Assembly (NCBI GenBank): GCA_944548615.1
Contig: OX155961.1
Coordinates: 14,586,639-14,650,638 of the forward strand
Direction of reading: 5' to 3'
DNA length: 64,000 nucleotides
From: Micropterix aruncella
Lineage: Eukaryota > Arthropoda > Insecta > Lepidoptera > Micropterigidae
Below, piece after piece: positions 22,394-33,431 of this stretch; position 1 is the stretch's first letter; each line of letters begins with the position of its first letter. The translations under genes were made by a program, and so were the position numbers. The notes under the pieces were generated by a model. It ran no database searches. It saw only the letters and a program-made list of their open reading frames with translations, and had not been told where the DNA came from.

Positions 22394-22832
22394 GAAGACA
22401 CATCTACACACCTAGAGCTTTTTTAGACACTTTAATCATGTTCTTACACATAGCCTTTCTCTCAATTTGGCGGTTATAGGAAAAATACGTTTCAAATTAA
22501 TATATAGATTTTTAATTTTTGTCTTTTGATGGCTTTTTTTTTATTTTTCTCTTTTGACGACACATTTAACGTTCGAGAGCTTTTTTAGATAGCTCAACCA
22601 AATTTTTACACTTAGCTGTTCGCTCAATATGGCTGCTACAGGAAAAACACGTTGCCAATAAATATATAGATTTTTATTTTTCTTTTTGACTTTTTTTTTA
22701 TTTTTCTCTGTTGATGACACATTTAGAGACCGAGAGCTTTTTTAGACACCTCAACTTAATTGTTACATCCAACCGTTCTCTCAATTTGGCCGTTACAGGG
22801 AAAACCCGTTCGAAAATAATATATAATCATAT
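22394..22832. repeat. Three-copy tandem repeat, ~160-bp unit
   Basis: Units start at 22394, 22556 and 22713. Each has GACACAT, AGAGCTTTTTTAGA, a TTCTCTCAATTTGGC-type block and GGAAAAA..CGTT, ending with an ATATATAGATTTTT stretch. Copies are diverged. Non-coding. Confidence 0.75.
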
Positions 22833-24830
22833 TTGTGAACTACAAATAAAAATATATTTAGAAAACTAAGGAATAGGCGGAATAATCGGATATATTTTTT
22901 TTAATTTTGGGGTGTTTATTTGGTTACAATCCTAGAAATGACCACTTTCTACTTCTCATAAATTATACGGTGACTAATTTAGTTCTCCCCCACAAAAAAA
23001 TATTAATAATTTATTAAGTGGGTGTGGTTAACAATCACCTTATAAACCATTCATTTGGAAATTAATGATAAGTCAAACTGCCGAGAGATTTAAAAGCAAA
23101 TTAGTCAAGATTATTGTTTAAGCACTCAAGCGGTTATTTGATAATAATTGGCGATAATAGGTTTCCTAATCGACCGATATAGATTAAACGAGATTATTAC
23201 ACTTTTATTGCTTCCGGAACGATCATTAGGAAAACTTTTTTTGTTAATGTATAAAAATACATTAAATATTATTATATTCTTTTTAATATAGATTTTTGTT
23301 ATTCTTAAAATATTGCAATCACCACAAAATACTTCTCTTTACTTTGGATGCCTTGTTATTAATTCAATTCAATTTGTAAAGCGTATATATAATGATTGAT
23401 TTTAAAGCTAATATTGTATACACATATACATAAAGTATTATGCATATAATCATAATATATCGTATGGTATTTCTTATTTTTCGCAATATTTTTATAATCG
23501 TATTTATATAATTTTATTCTAATATAAATATGTTTATACCATAATATATTTATTAATTATTTAATCGAATTTAGGTATCTATGTACTTACCATATTATTA
23601 CATTAATATGATTAGGTATATACATTGTAATAATTATACAGATTATTATATTATATTATATTATATATTGAATTTTAAATAGGTACATTTACTATTTCTA
23701 AAAATAAAACGTTAGTCAATTTAGTTCTTTATAAATAAAATTGCTAATTTTAACAGTCCTAGTTAGGTGGGCACTGACCATTTGCTATATTTGCGTGTTA
23801 AATTTTTCCGAGTTACTTTATAACATTGGTAATAATGTGGCAATATGTATAAAAAATATGAATAAAGTACTAAATAAATAAAATAAATAAATACATGTAT
23901 TTTATAGTGATTATGGTATAGTAACATGGAGTTTTACAATGGTTTGGTGCAGCACAACCTGCCTTTTAGGCGTACAATATTTTTTTTAACATAAGATTGC
24001 TTACAGAAATTTATCGAAATAATTAAAATAAACACATATCATAATAAAAGTATGAAACCAGAGTAACTTATTTACGTAATATTTACCAATTTTTTTTAAA
24101 TCACAGAAAGTTTAATTAAGTAGGTATTAACAATTATCCCACTAATACAATTAAAAAATTTAGGGAAAATAAACAATTATCAATAATAATTATTTCAGAA
24201 TAAAGGAATAACTTAAGCAATAATTAATAACCAATAATTTAAAACTAAGCAATAACTGAGTTAAAAATTATTAAATAATCAAGAGAATTATAGTGTTACA
24301 TTGTCATTATATATATTTTTTAAAACAATACAGATTAAAAATTACAAAATTGCAGATGCGATTTAAAAATCAAAATACGTTATGTAAATTAAAAACAGAA
24401 TATCCTCGCTCAAATTGTCACTTGTATCAGAATAGCAAATAAGACATGCACACTCATGTAATCGAGTTAATAATGTATATCGGTTCAAAATTCTAAGTCT
24501 AACATTATATAACAAAATAAAGGTCAATCTACATATCAGTATTATTAGATAATACAGGGTCAATATAAAGCGCATGCGATCGACAAACTCATACACGTGC
24601 CATTCCGAAACGAAATCCTTACCTAACCCAAATAAACTGATTTATATTATGCATTTTGAGACATAATTAGATCCTATTCGATTATGTAACAGAAATTTTC
24701 GGCGATTTTAGTTTGATCTAGAGAAGTTATGGATATCATTTTTTGACGTAGACGATCAAATTTTAATTATCGAAATCGCCCCAAGGACGGATGCGGAAAT
24801 GAGACCGTTATTGACCAGCCCAAATGGAGT
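22833..24830. other. Very AT-rich intergenic region
   Basis: Almost pure A/T over 23200-24350, with many TAATTATTAAT-type motifs and a TAAA-type microsatellite at 23872-23893. The 77-codon minus-strand open stretch at 24363-24596 is unsupported. Confidence 0.5.
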
Positions 24831-24834
24831 TTAA

Positions 24835-24842
24835 TATAAATG
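24835..24842 (+). promoter_or_regulatory. TATA box of cuticle gene 4
   Basis: TATAAATG, 57 nt before the ATG at 24899. TTCACAGTT about 30 nt downstream could hold the start site. Confidence 0.65.
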
Positions 24843-24898
24843 GTGGGTCGAATTTTGGGATATTCACAGTTCGAAAACGTGTCCAGACTTGAGCAGAC

Positions 24899-26381
24899 AT
24901 GGCTTTCAAAGTGAGTTTTTAGTATTTTTCAAATATTGTACAGTGATATATCGATGTTAAACCCAAAGAAATATACATAAAAATTGATGTTCAAGTAGAA
25001 ATTTCATAATTCTAAAACAAAAAGAGCTGGGTACATTTGACCACTATACCATCAGAAGAAGTGGATGGATGTGAATTAAATTTTCATTTGAAAATGTTTG
25101 AAAATCGGTAGGTTTCGATTAGCATATTTCTGTAAATATGCGAATCGAAACCTGTTTAAAATTTCTGTTTATCCATCTTTCATCACTGGCTAGACAGGTA
25201 GACTATTAACTATGCCTCAGTATGCGGATAATACATTTTTGGCATTTCCCTTCAGTAGCTATTAAGTTCTACGTACACATGTTGTGAACTAATTACCAGC
25301 CTTTAAAGGGTAGGTTTTTTATTTTGCTCGATTTCATAACGTCAATTGTCATTAGCCATTTTTTATACAGGTATGTGTTTATTTTTTTTAAATCGGAAAC
25401 CTCAAGGCTTCCATACTATTGGAATCAGCATGACAAAATTAACAATATGACTGGTTTGACATATTAAATAACACAGCATTTTGGACTGCATTTGAAATTA
25501 AAATTTTAACAAGAAATACTTGAGAATTTTTAAAGAATATATTAAATAATAAAAATAAAAGGATTGCCAATCGGTACGTAAGACCTTAAAGATAGGTAGA
25601 ATAAAAATTATTGTAGGTTATTAAATTGTGTGTCTGTGTGAGAGAGAAATTTGTTTGAGGATGTTTTAATGCGTTTTTGGTTGTCCCGAAAAAAAAATGG
25701 TTTTTCCGAAAAGAAATAATTATATTTTTTTATCTTTTTTAACATTTTTTTTTTGTTACCAATAGAAGTTATAATTCAAAAATTAAAATTCAAATTGCTA
25801 CAAAATTGGTGCCTTCCTTGGAACAGGCACTGCTTAGATAGGAGTGATACATCATTGTATTTAAATATTTCTTATATATATTTTTGAACAATGAAAAAAA
25901 CTTCCTCTTACAGATTGCAGTCCTAGCATGCGTAGTCGCCGCAGCTTGTGCTCGGAAGGGATTGCCATTTGGAGGACTCAGCATCCATCAACTTGACGAC
26001 TACCAGCCTGAAACTTCCACCAGATTCTACACCAGTCACCCGAGGTATGACTCCGAAGACTACGCTCCAGCCAGTTACCAGTTCCAATACGACATCAACG
26101 ATCCTACCACCAGGGATATAAAGAGCCAACAAGAGCAGCGAGTAAACGATGTTCTTCGCGGTCAATATGCCCTGGTTCAACCAGATGGTCTTCGTCGCGT
26201 GGTCGACTACTCTGACAACGGTGATGGCTTTAATGCTGTGGTACGTTACGAGAACACTGGAATCCAAGTACCACAACCTCTGACATCTTTGTGGAATTTA
26301 AGGCACGGTAAAAACTATCAACATAACTCCGACTCCAGCTTTGTGAGGATCCACGGAAAATTCAACGGAAAATTCCTATAA
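24899..26381 (+). CDS. RR-2 type cuticular protein, gene 4
   Basis: Secreted chitin-binding cuticle protein of 159 residues. Exon 1 is 24899-24910 (MAFK), donor GTGAGT; exon 2 is 25914-26381 after CTCTTACAG. The signal peptide has IAVLACVVAAACA. The N-terminal mature part (KGLPFGGLSIHQLDDYQPE) lacks the LGLAPRFQP repeats. The RR-2 domain runs from YQFQYDINDP through LRGQYALVQPDGLRRVVDY to GFNAVVRYE, closer to the classical RR-2 ending GFNAVV than the other genes. The tail is longer and polar (Asn, His, Ser, Lys). An in-frame ATG at 25884 is in the intron and gives a false start (MNNEKNF...). The frame is intact. Confidence 0.87.
24911..25913 (+). other. Intron of cuticle gene 4
   Basis: About 1.0 kb, AT-rich, no coding sequence and no clear transposon found. 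Confidence 0.6.
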
Positions 26382-26517
26382 ATAGCATTGTATACAAAGA
26401 ATTTTAATCATTAATATTGTTAAAGTTATATTTTGTTATTGCTGTTATTAGGCTGTTTATGCGAGTGAGTTATATTGTCAAGTTGTTGATTTTTTTATAT
26501 TTATATTTTTATATATT

Positions 26518-26523
26518 ATTAAA
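26518..26523 (+). terminator. Likely poly(A) signal of cuticle gene 4 (ATTAAA)
   Basis: No AATAAA occurs in the first 130 nt after the stop; ATTAAA lies about 137 nt downstream. Confidence 0.45.
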
Positions 26524-26699
26524 GCAACCAAAATATTAAAAGTGTTTATATTTCGTTGCATAAGTCAATATAGCAATACTCATTGAAAAACAATATAGTT
26601 GTCACAAAACAAGGGGTTTGACGAACTCATGTCAATCGAATTTATTAATAATAGTCAAAATTTTAATAAAAAGAAAAACTGACTCCATTTTTTTTATAA

Positions 26700-27130
26700 G
26701 TGCAACAGCCATGTCATGGTGATACTTAGATGATCATAATTGAATGCGTATACAAAATTGTATGTTGTACTGTTGATCGTTGAGAAGTACCCTCGTTGGA
26801 AGCCAACCCTGGGTGCCGCAGTCTTTGATAAAACTTAGAACGGGCTGTCGTAATTCAATATATATAGAAAATGTTGTGTCTGCTGTTAACCGTTGAGGAG
26901 TTCCCTCGTCGGGAGCCAACCCTAGGTGCAGCAGCCATGTCATGATAAAACTTAGAACGGGCTATCATAACTGAATGAGTATACAAAATTTGAGGTCTGT
27001 GCTGTTGACCGTTGAGGAGTTCCCTCGTCAAGAGCCAACCCAGGGTGTAGAATCAGGTCATGCTTATCATAACAATAAATTAATTGTCATCGGAATTGAA
27101 CCAACATGTAAATTTTCAATTTCAAATGAT
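26700..27130 (+). repeat. Three ~110-bp tandem units with a unique tail, copy B
   Basis: Same unit order and same end (GAATCAGGTCATGC, then GGAATTGAACCAACATGTA) as 13655-14090, in the same orientation. Stops and length changes show it is non-coding. Confidence 0.75.
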
Positions 27131-27440
27131 AATATTTGAGGAGTTTCCTCAATTCCTCATGGATCCCATCATCAGAACAGGATTTTGATAAAAATGGGAC
27201 CAATCTGTAAGTAAATCCTTTCGAATATTTTTTTTTTCAAATCGGTTCATAATTGGCAGAGTTCTGAGGTAACACAAACATTAAAAAAAATAATAGATAC
27301 AACCGATTTGATAATCTCCTCCTTTTTTGAAGTCGGTTTAAAAGTTGTGGGCAATGTCTTTAGTTTTAGATTATTGCCTGATACCTTTAGAAACAACTTA
27401 AAAAATGGATAGTAAGTAATACAATAATGAAACAAGTTGT
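27131..27440. other. Intergenic, no gene seen
   Basis: AT-rich. It holds a CCGATTTGATAATCTCCTCC-type stretch and AATCGGTTCATAATTGGCAG near 27240-27320 that look like transposon end sequence, but I cannot assign them. Confidence 0.35.
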
Positions 27441-27446
27441 GGTAAT

Positions 27447-27565
27447 CAATTTGGGTTCTACGACAATATAGAAGCGCTATTTAGCATCCAGGTTCTGGTC
27501 CAAAGAAGAGATATTGACCATACAGTTCACAAAAATCGTTTTAGCTATGCACATCTAGGTGGGCC
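27447..27565 (+). pseudogene. RTE-type LINE reverse transcriptase fragment
   Basis: One frame reads NQFGFYDNIEALFSIQVLVQ and then RRDIDHTVHKN, which matches the conserved block before the polymerase core in RTE-clade LINEs. It is short, starts mid-domain and ends abruptly, so it is a relic. A similar relic lies at 28483-28683. Confidence 0.65.
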
Positions 27566-27969
27566 ATTAGCAGTTTTATATTTTTTTATATATAGACGCA
27601 GATATTATATTTTTATAAGGTTTTTCAAGGCACTAAACCCCTCAGGCCCCGATTGGCCGATATCGGCCACAACACGATTCAGTGTGACAGCTCCGTTTTA
27701 ATTTTATTTTAATTTAATTTGTTTTATTTTATTATGTTAATATGTTTTATTTTATATATGAGTACAGTGGTTTGGCAGTAATTAATGTTTTGGTGAGACA
27801 GTGTCATAATTCAATTTTTTTACTAATTTTTACTAATATTTTTTGGGACATCAACTTGTCAATCGGCTGAGGGGCCGAGGCCTGAAGGGTTAAGCCGTAT
27901 TCATCGAAATTAATAAATCTGAATCTAAATCTAATCCAGAATTGCAATAAGTAAATTAGCAACAAAGCT

Positions 27970-28510
27970 AAACTACAGAACTAAATCTACAAATACCACA
28001 GAAAACAACGTTATGTGAGCTGTAACGAAATTTACAAATTTTCCCAAGCTATTAAATACGACAAAATTTAAAGTAGGCTAGATAAACCTTTAAAAATACC
28101 ATCTCATTGAACTGAATAAGCTGTGCTAGATTTGGTATTGAAATTATAATAAATATCTAGAACAAAAAAAACCCTCCAGATATCACTTTATTTCAGAACC
28201 CTTTTTCAGAAATCAATATTTTCGAAAGTAGACGTTTGGTACATCATTACATTCTTTCTCATGCGATCTTAAATTCCACTAATGTATTTGTAGTAAACCA
28301 GAAATTAGAAGTGTCTAAAGATTACCAGTGTCAGTTGCAACAAAATAAGTTATCAAAAATACCTCGGATCATAGAGATGTCAACGTAAATTTGAAGTTGA
28401 AAGTTCTTTCACATTGATGTTTTTTTAGTTTCATTTTTTTATTATTTGTAGCAATAAATAGACTTGCTTTGACGACCCAATATTGCGCATAGTGTGTCAA
28501 CTTAGAGGAA
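27970..28510 (+). repeat. Diverged ~540-bp duplication, copy 1
   Basis: Shares GTGAGCTGTA, TGTGCTAGAT, CGAAAGTAGA, AAAATACCTC and GAGATGTCAACGT, at the same relative spacing, with 30206-30743. Non-coding apart from its right edge, which runs into a LINE fragment. Confidence 0.65.
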
Positions 28511-28683
28511 TAGATAATAATAAAATAGTGGAACAAATCAGTGATAATCAATTTGAGTTGCGCAACAATCTAGCAACCGGAAAAGCGCTATTCAACATCC
28601 AGGTTCTGGTCCAGAGTGGAGGTATTGACCACACAGTGTATATGTGTTTCATCGACATTAGGAATGCATACACAACAAAATGA
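28483..28683 (+). pseudogene. RTE-type LINE reverse transcriptase fragment
   Basis: An open piece of 66 codons with ISDNQFELRNNLATGKALFN, then IQVLVQSGGIDHTVYMCFID and a stop at YTTK. The MCFID segment corresponds to the first catalytic Asp block (normally FIDFEKAFD in RTE). The remainder of the polymerase is missing or scrambled; sequence to about 28800 may be decayed continuation. Confidence 0.68.
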
Positions 28684-28967
28684 TAAAAATTCTCTAGCGT
28701 AGCATTAATAATATCTACTGGCACAAAAGAGCTCACATCAAGGTAGTCCATAATATTTCTAAAGAGTTAAAGATACGGCGCAGTCACACAGATTTATATA
28801 ATAGGCATTACCTTTGCGTTGGAATGTTTCATATTTGTTCATATTTGCGGAAACAGTACTTAAGTCCGAAAAAGTGATGAAATTAAATGGTATTCACATC
28901 AACAATGTATTTTTTTTTTCAAAATTTAATTTTTATCAACAAAATATGTACAGATGGTACAATTGCT

Positions 28968-29095
28968 GGGGTTGTCAAAAACGGAGTAGAAAAAGGAATC
29001 TTTTCTCAAAAACCTTAGGTTATGGCATAAAAAAGTACAATATCTCATTCTTGTGCAGTAGCTCCCTCAGAGTAATGACGTCAAGATAAAGAGAA
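28968..29095 (-). repeat. Inverted copy of the 31211-31660 repeat unit
   Basis: Its reverse complement contains GAGCTACTGCAC, a GTATTTCA/GATATTGTAC segment, ATGCC..AACCT and GTTTTTGAGAAAAGATTCCT, matching the unit at 31211-31443. Confidence 0.6.
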
Positions 29096-29384
29096 CACAA
29101 AAAATAGAAGAATATTGGACAAACGATATCAATGTATGCGCAGATATCAGCAACATGATACTATTGGTGATAGAGAGCATCGCAGATAACCAATACGTAC
29201 ATGCTGATTCCAAATCAAGAGATGTTCCAATTGAGTGAGTATCGACAACATTATAAACAATGTTATGTTAAGATAACTTGAAGCTATCGACATTTGAGTT
29301 TATAGGAGGATACTAAGTAAAACTCGCTTGAGAGAATCAGGAATAAATATGTTTTAAAAGCATTTTAGCAAGGACAGGAGAGTG

Positions 29385-29740
29385 TTGTCAACTACAATGG
29401 GTAAACCCGTCACCCCAGGAAGGTAATTGAAGGTATAACTATTTGTAATCATTCTCTCAACCTGGGATGAGCGGACGAATACATTCCACTAACTAACTCC
29501 GCCAACTCGCCCGTAAGAATCCAACGCCTCACCGCGGGACACCGAGAAGGTGCAACCTACGGCCACCACCACTTTTGGCTGGATTTCTCCGACCACCGAT
29601 TGGTTACTAGTTCGAAGTCGCTTGCGCGGTCCTCTACCGGCCGTATATTCAGCAGTGATTTAGTTTGAATTTATCCCGATTCATGGCATCTTTTGCCCGG
29701 CTTTGAACTCTGAATCAGGTAGCCAAATGGTCACTTCAAA
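29385..29740 (+). mobile_element. GC-rich modular element, cluster III (diverged C-B)
   Basis: Starts GTCAACTACAATGGGTAAACC and continues with AACTCGCCCGTAAGAATCCA, TCGCTTGCGCGGTCCTCT and CTTTTGCCCGGCTTTGAA. These are the C and B modules of the family at low identity. Module A is missing. Confidence 0.6.
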
Positions 29741-29814
29741 AGTTGAAAACGACAGGTCAACATCCACCCCTTTTTTTCAAAGATCTACCCACGCACTTAA
29801 GCTGTATTAACCGT

Positions 29815-29935
29815 TCTACCTATACGAACGTACGTGATACGTCCGTTATATTATCCCCCGAGAGCAACAATCCTTATTACGTACGTTCGAGTACAAAAAA
29901 CAATAAAAAAACAGAACTAACAATGCGTACGTGAT
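29815..29935. repeat. Short repeat with inverted CGAACGTACGT motifs
   Basis: CGAACGTACGTGAT near 29825 and ATTACGTACGTTCG near 29877 are inverted partners. The left part resembles 2975-3030 in the intron of gene 1 (CGAACGTAC, GATAC, TCCG.TATATTATC). Confidence 0.45.
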
Positions 29936-29989
29936 AAGTCAAAATTGTTGGTAATAAATTGAGTCTATTATGTAAAAAATACTGGTATA

Positions 29990-30080
29990 TTATAAATAGG
30001 ATAGAAAACGAATTTACCGCGTGAAATTTGTAGCACCCGACGTTTCGGTTACGTTGCAGCCGCCGTTGTCCAGGGTAGAC
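29990..30080 (+). mobile_element. Single arm of the 16991-17255 MITE family
   Basis: TATAAATAGGATAGAAAACG to CGCCGTTGTCCAGGGTAGAC, close to the left arm at 16991-17080. The inverted right arm is missing. Confidence 0.7.
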
Positions 30081-30205
30081 TAGTATATTAGTATATTGTA
30101 ATATTGTAAACAAGTCTAATGAAAAATCCCAACGATTTTTACCTACTATTCGAATAATAACTTATATAGAATAAAAGTAGGGTGGTTAATGGAAAGAAAT
30201 AAATA

Positions 30206-30743
30206 TTAATCTAAACCTAAACATACAATTACCACATAAAACGACAATATGTGAGCTGTATCCAAATTCATACATTTTATCGAGCGATTAAGTATGACAT
30301 AAGAAAAAGCATTTATAATTGGCTACATATACATTAAGAAAATACTATCTGATTAAACTGAATAAGTTGTGCTAGATATTGTGTAGGAATTTAAAAAAAA
30401 TATACGAGAAAAACACTTTTTTAGATATGCAATTATTGAATCAGCTAATTGCATATTTTAGTGATCAATGGTATCGAAAGTAGATGCTTGATATATCATT
30501 CTTTCTCGCGTAGTCTTAAAAACGCCAAATTTATTTTTAATAATTCAGAAATTATAAAAGTTAGTTCCAACAAAATCAGTTATCAAAAATACCTCTGATC
30601 ATGGAGATGTCAACGTGAATTTCAAGGTTCACATTAAATATGTAAGTAGAAGTTTCTTACTTTTGGATATATATTTTGCAGTAATAAATATATTTTGCTT
30701 TGTCGACCCGATATCACACGTAGTAAGTATCAACTTAGGGAAT
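30206..30743 (+). repeat. Diverged ~540-bp duplication, copy 2
   Basis: Partner of 27970-28510 in the same orientation. Here no LINE coding piece follows. The 95-codon open frame at 30615-30902 is unsupported. Confidence 0.65.
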
Positions 30744-30999
30744 TTGAGCTCTAAAATTTATTTGTACATATTCATAGGTGAATTTGGTATGACAGCGCAT
30801 AAAGCATTGATTAATAGCTTAGATAAGCTAATACACAACGCCATCGTCGTATCGAGTGAATTAATATTTAGTATTGCACTTTCAAATTTAGAGCATTTTT
30901 GATTTATGCATTAGTGTGGCACGGTTTTTTTTCATGATTTGAACTATGGTTAAAATCTTACTGTATAACGACAGTTATCTTACAAGTGGTCGGCTTTTA

Positions 31000-31116
31000 T
31001 AACATCACGTGACAGTACACAGGCGGTCACCGATCCAAGCACTGACCACGCCCGACGCTGCTTGTTCGGTGATCTAGCGGGAACCAGCGTTTCAACCCGG
31101 CTACGGACGTTACACG
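31000..31116 (-). rRNA. 5S rRNA-derived sequence (pseudogene or 5S-derived SINE)
   Basis: On the minus strand a ~117-nt stretch follows 5S rRNA order: AACGTCCGTAGCC, GGTTCCCGCTAGATCACCGA, then AAGCAGCGTCGGGCGTGGTC and AGTGCTTGGATCGGTGACCG, ending near CACGTGATGTT. These correspond to the 5' stem side, loop B/C, box A and box C regions of animal 5S. Changes include loss of two bases before AAGCAGCG and mismatches in the terminal stem, so a working 5S gene is unlikely. It is a single copy here, without an array or T-run terminator. Confidence 0.75.
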
Positions 31117-31210
31117 TGTACTTTTGATGTACGAATTGGTTATTAGCAATATTCGTTATCACCAATATTATCAATGCACCGTAAGACAATATTGATGTCT
31201 GCGCTTAAAT

Positions 31211-31660
31211 TGATATCGTTGTCCAAGATTCTAGCATTCTTTGTGTTTTCCTTCTCTAGTCGTCTTCGTAATCTTCACTCTGAAAGAGCTACTGCACGAA
31301 AAAGAGGTATTTCACTGTTCATGCCACAACCTGAGGTTTTTGAGAAAAGATTCCTTTATCTACCCCGTGCTATATGCTTATTGGTTATTTGCGATGCTCG
31401 ATATCACCAATATTATAATTGTACTTAAGTCTCACTTAAATATTGATATCGTTTGTCCAAGATTCTAGCACTCTTTGTGTTCCCCTTGTCTTGTCCCCTT
31501 CGTAATCTTCACGCCAAAAGAGCTACTGCGCGAAAAAGAGGTATTGTACTTGTTCATGCCCTCACCTGAGTTGTTTCAGAAGATTCTTCTTCTGCCCTGT
31601 GTTCGACAACCCCCAATCCTCAGTTACTTTGAAATCCTTATGAAGTGTCCGAAACAATAA
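31211..31660 (+). repeat. Two-copy tandem repeat, ~233-bp unit
   Basis: Units start at TGATATCGTT (31211) and TGATATCGTTT (31444). Both continue GTCCAAGATTCTAGCA, CTTCGTAATCTTCAC and AAAGAGCTACTGC. Open frames through it are by-products. Confidence 0.75.
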
Positions 31661-32644
31661 AGATTATGATTTGTATTTACTGCTCATATTATATGTATGT
31701 TTATATATTTATGTATGTTTGTATATATTTATCTAATATATATATATTTATAGATATTATAGCTAGTAAATATTTTGTTTAGTTATATGTAGTTACCTGA
31801 TATGACGTGCTTATCATTGTCATTATACGTATTGTAATTAGCTCATCTAAATACAGGCCTTAGTTGACCTAGTTAGATGAGTTTTAGGCAGGTGCCAAAC
31901 ACGATGTGACGGTTTCTCTGAACTGTTTATGTTTGATTCTTGAACTTGTTTGGTATAATTAGTCGTAACCATTGTAATAAGTACTTATAAATAAATAAAA
32001 AAAAAAAATATAGGAATAATTGCACTCTTTTGGTCCGTATATTTATAGGAGGTATTAAAAAATTACAGTATAAAATATAGAGCCCTGCTTTAACGGCAGT
32101 CGAGCAAATTCAAATAGTTCAAATTCTGTAATGGCAGTCGTGTTTTTTTATTCATAATAATATATTTACTTGTTGTCTGAGGATTCACCTTATTTGCAGT
32201 GTCTATAGTTTGAGGGTTCTTTTCTTTAACATTTATAAGATATATTATTATTAATTTTTTTTCTGTAATTAATATAAATTAAATTGTTACCGAATCATGA
32301 CATACTAAATATAAATCAAATGTTAGATATAATGACTTTAAAAAACTTTGGTGCACAAATTACGATTTTGATTCTAAATATTTATATTGATTATAAATAA
32401 ATATGTATGTTTTAGGACTGTTCTTTATTTTTTTAAATCTTTGAAAATTCTTGGTATTTATTGTTTTGACAATGTAGTCTCTATTTTAACCAGCTTTTTT
32501 TATAGTATTTGCCAATTTCATATTATTGTTTTTTTTTTATTTTTTTCTATGACTTTTTGCTTTCTTGCTATTTTCTAATATTTTTCTTTCACAAAAGTCT
32601 GTTTTTTTTTCTTTAAAATTTTAATCTTTTCTTTCTATTTCTTT
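31661..32644. other. AT-rich intergenic, no gene seen
   Basis: Contains TATATTTATG microsatellite-like sequence (31690-31760), a GATGAGTT.AGGCAGGTGCCAA patch near 31880, an A-run at about 31999-32007, and long T-rich stretches from 32400. Confidence 0.45.
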
Positions 32645-33020
32645 CACTTTGGTTAATAATATTTATGTCCAATTTTAATTACGATTTTAATGCTGGAATT
32701 GCATTTTTTTCGACTACATTTTTTGGAGATCATTTTAATACAATGTATAAATAATGTATTGTAATATAAGAGCCCTGTTCAGCCTGGTAAGGGTTAGTCC
32801 TAGTTGGGTGACAGATTGGGTCTTTTCTATATGCCTCACTTTGGTTAATAAAATTTATGTTCCATTTTAATTACGATTTTAATGCTGGAATTGCGTTTTT
32901 TTGGACTACATTTTAAGGAAATTTAGTTTTGAAATCATTTTAATACAATGTATAAATAATTTATTGTAATATTAGAGCCCTGTTCAGCCTGGTAAGGGTT
33001 AGTCCTAGTTGGGTGACAGA
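32645..33020. repeat. Two-copy tandem repeat, ~190-bp unit
   Basis: Units start at CACTTTGGTTAATAA (32645 and 32837). Both end with GAGCCCTGTTCAGCCTGGTA followed by GTCCTAGTTGGGTGACAGA. The end of unit 2 plus AATCGAATAAGCATGAGGTT has an inverted counterpart near 49985-50050. Confidence 0.75.
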
Positions 33021-33364
33021 ATCGAATAAGCATGAGGTTAAATTTTTCAATTCGGTTTTTGTTATTTTTGTAGGTGAAATCAATGTTTTATAGAAATAAT
33101 TATTTAAGTAAATATATAATAAATAAATATTATCTCCTTGCAATATTAGCGATCTTTGGAGGTTGTCTGTCATCCGTCCGAAGCGTGTGTAGTTCGCGTA
33201 GAGTAGGCGACAAATCGCTCACCCACTCCGCCCATTTTGAAATTAAGATACGAATTCTCTGGCGCAATAGTAATAGATTCATTCAAATGATCCATTTTAG
33301 GATATTTCGATAATGGCAATATTTTTGCAAGGCCAAACATCGATTTAATGCATTTTCTCGCTCA

Positions 33365-33372
33365 TATAAAAA
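33365..33372 (+). promoter_or_regulatory. TATA box of cuticle gene 5
   Basis: TATAAAAA, 60 nt before the ATG at 33432. Confidence 0.7.
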
Positions 33373-33431
33373 GGCAGACAACAATCGAATTAGTCACATA
33401 TCACGTCCGACTTCGACTGAGCAGAACAACC

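Noticed and set aside
25884..25886. ATG as start of cuticle gene 4
   Set aside because: Upstream of the splice acceptor; it would add MNNEKNFLLQ to the signal peptide, unlike all paralogs.
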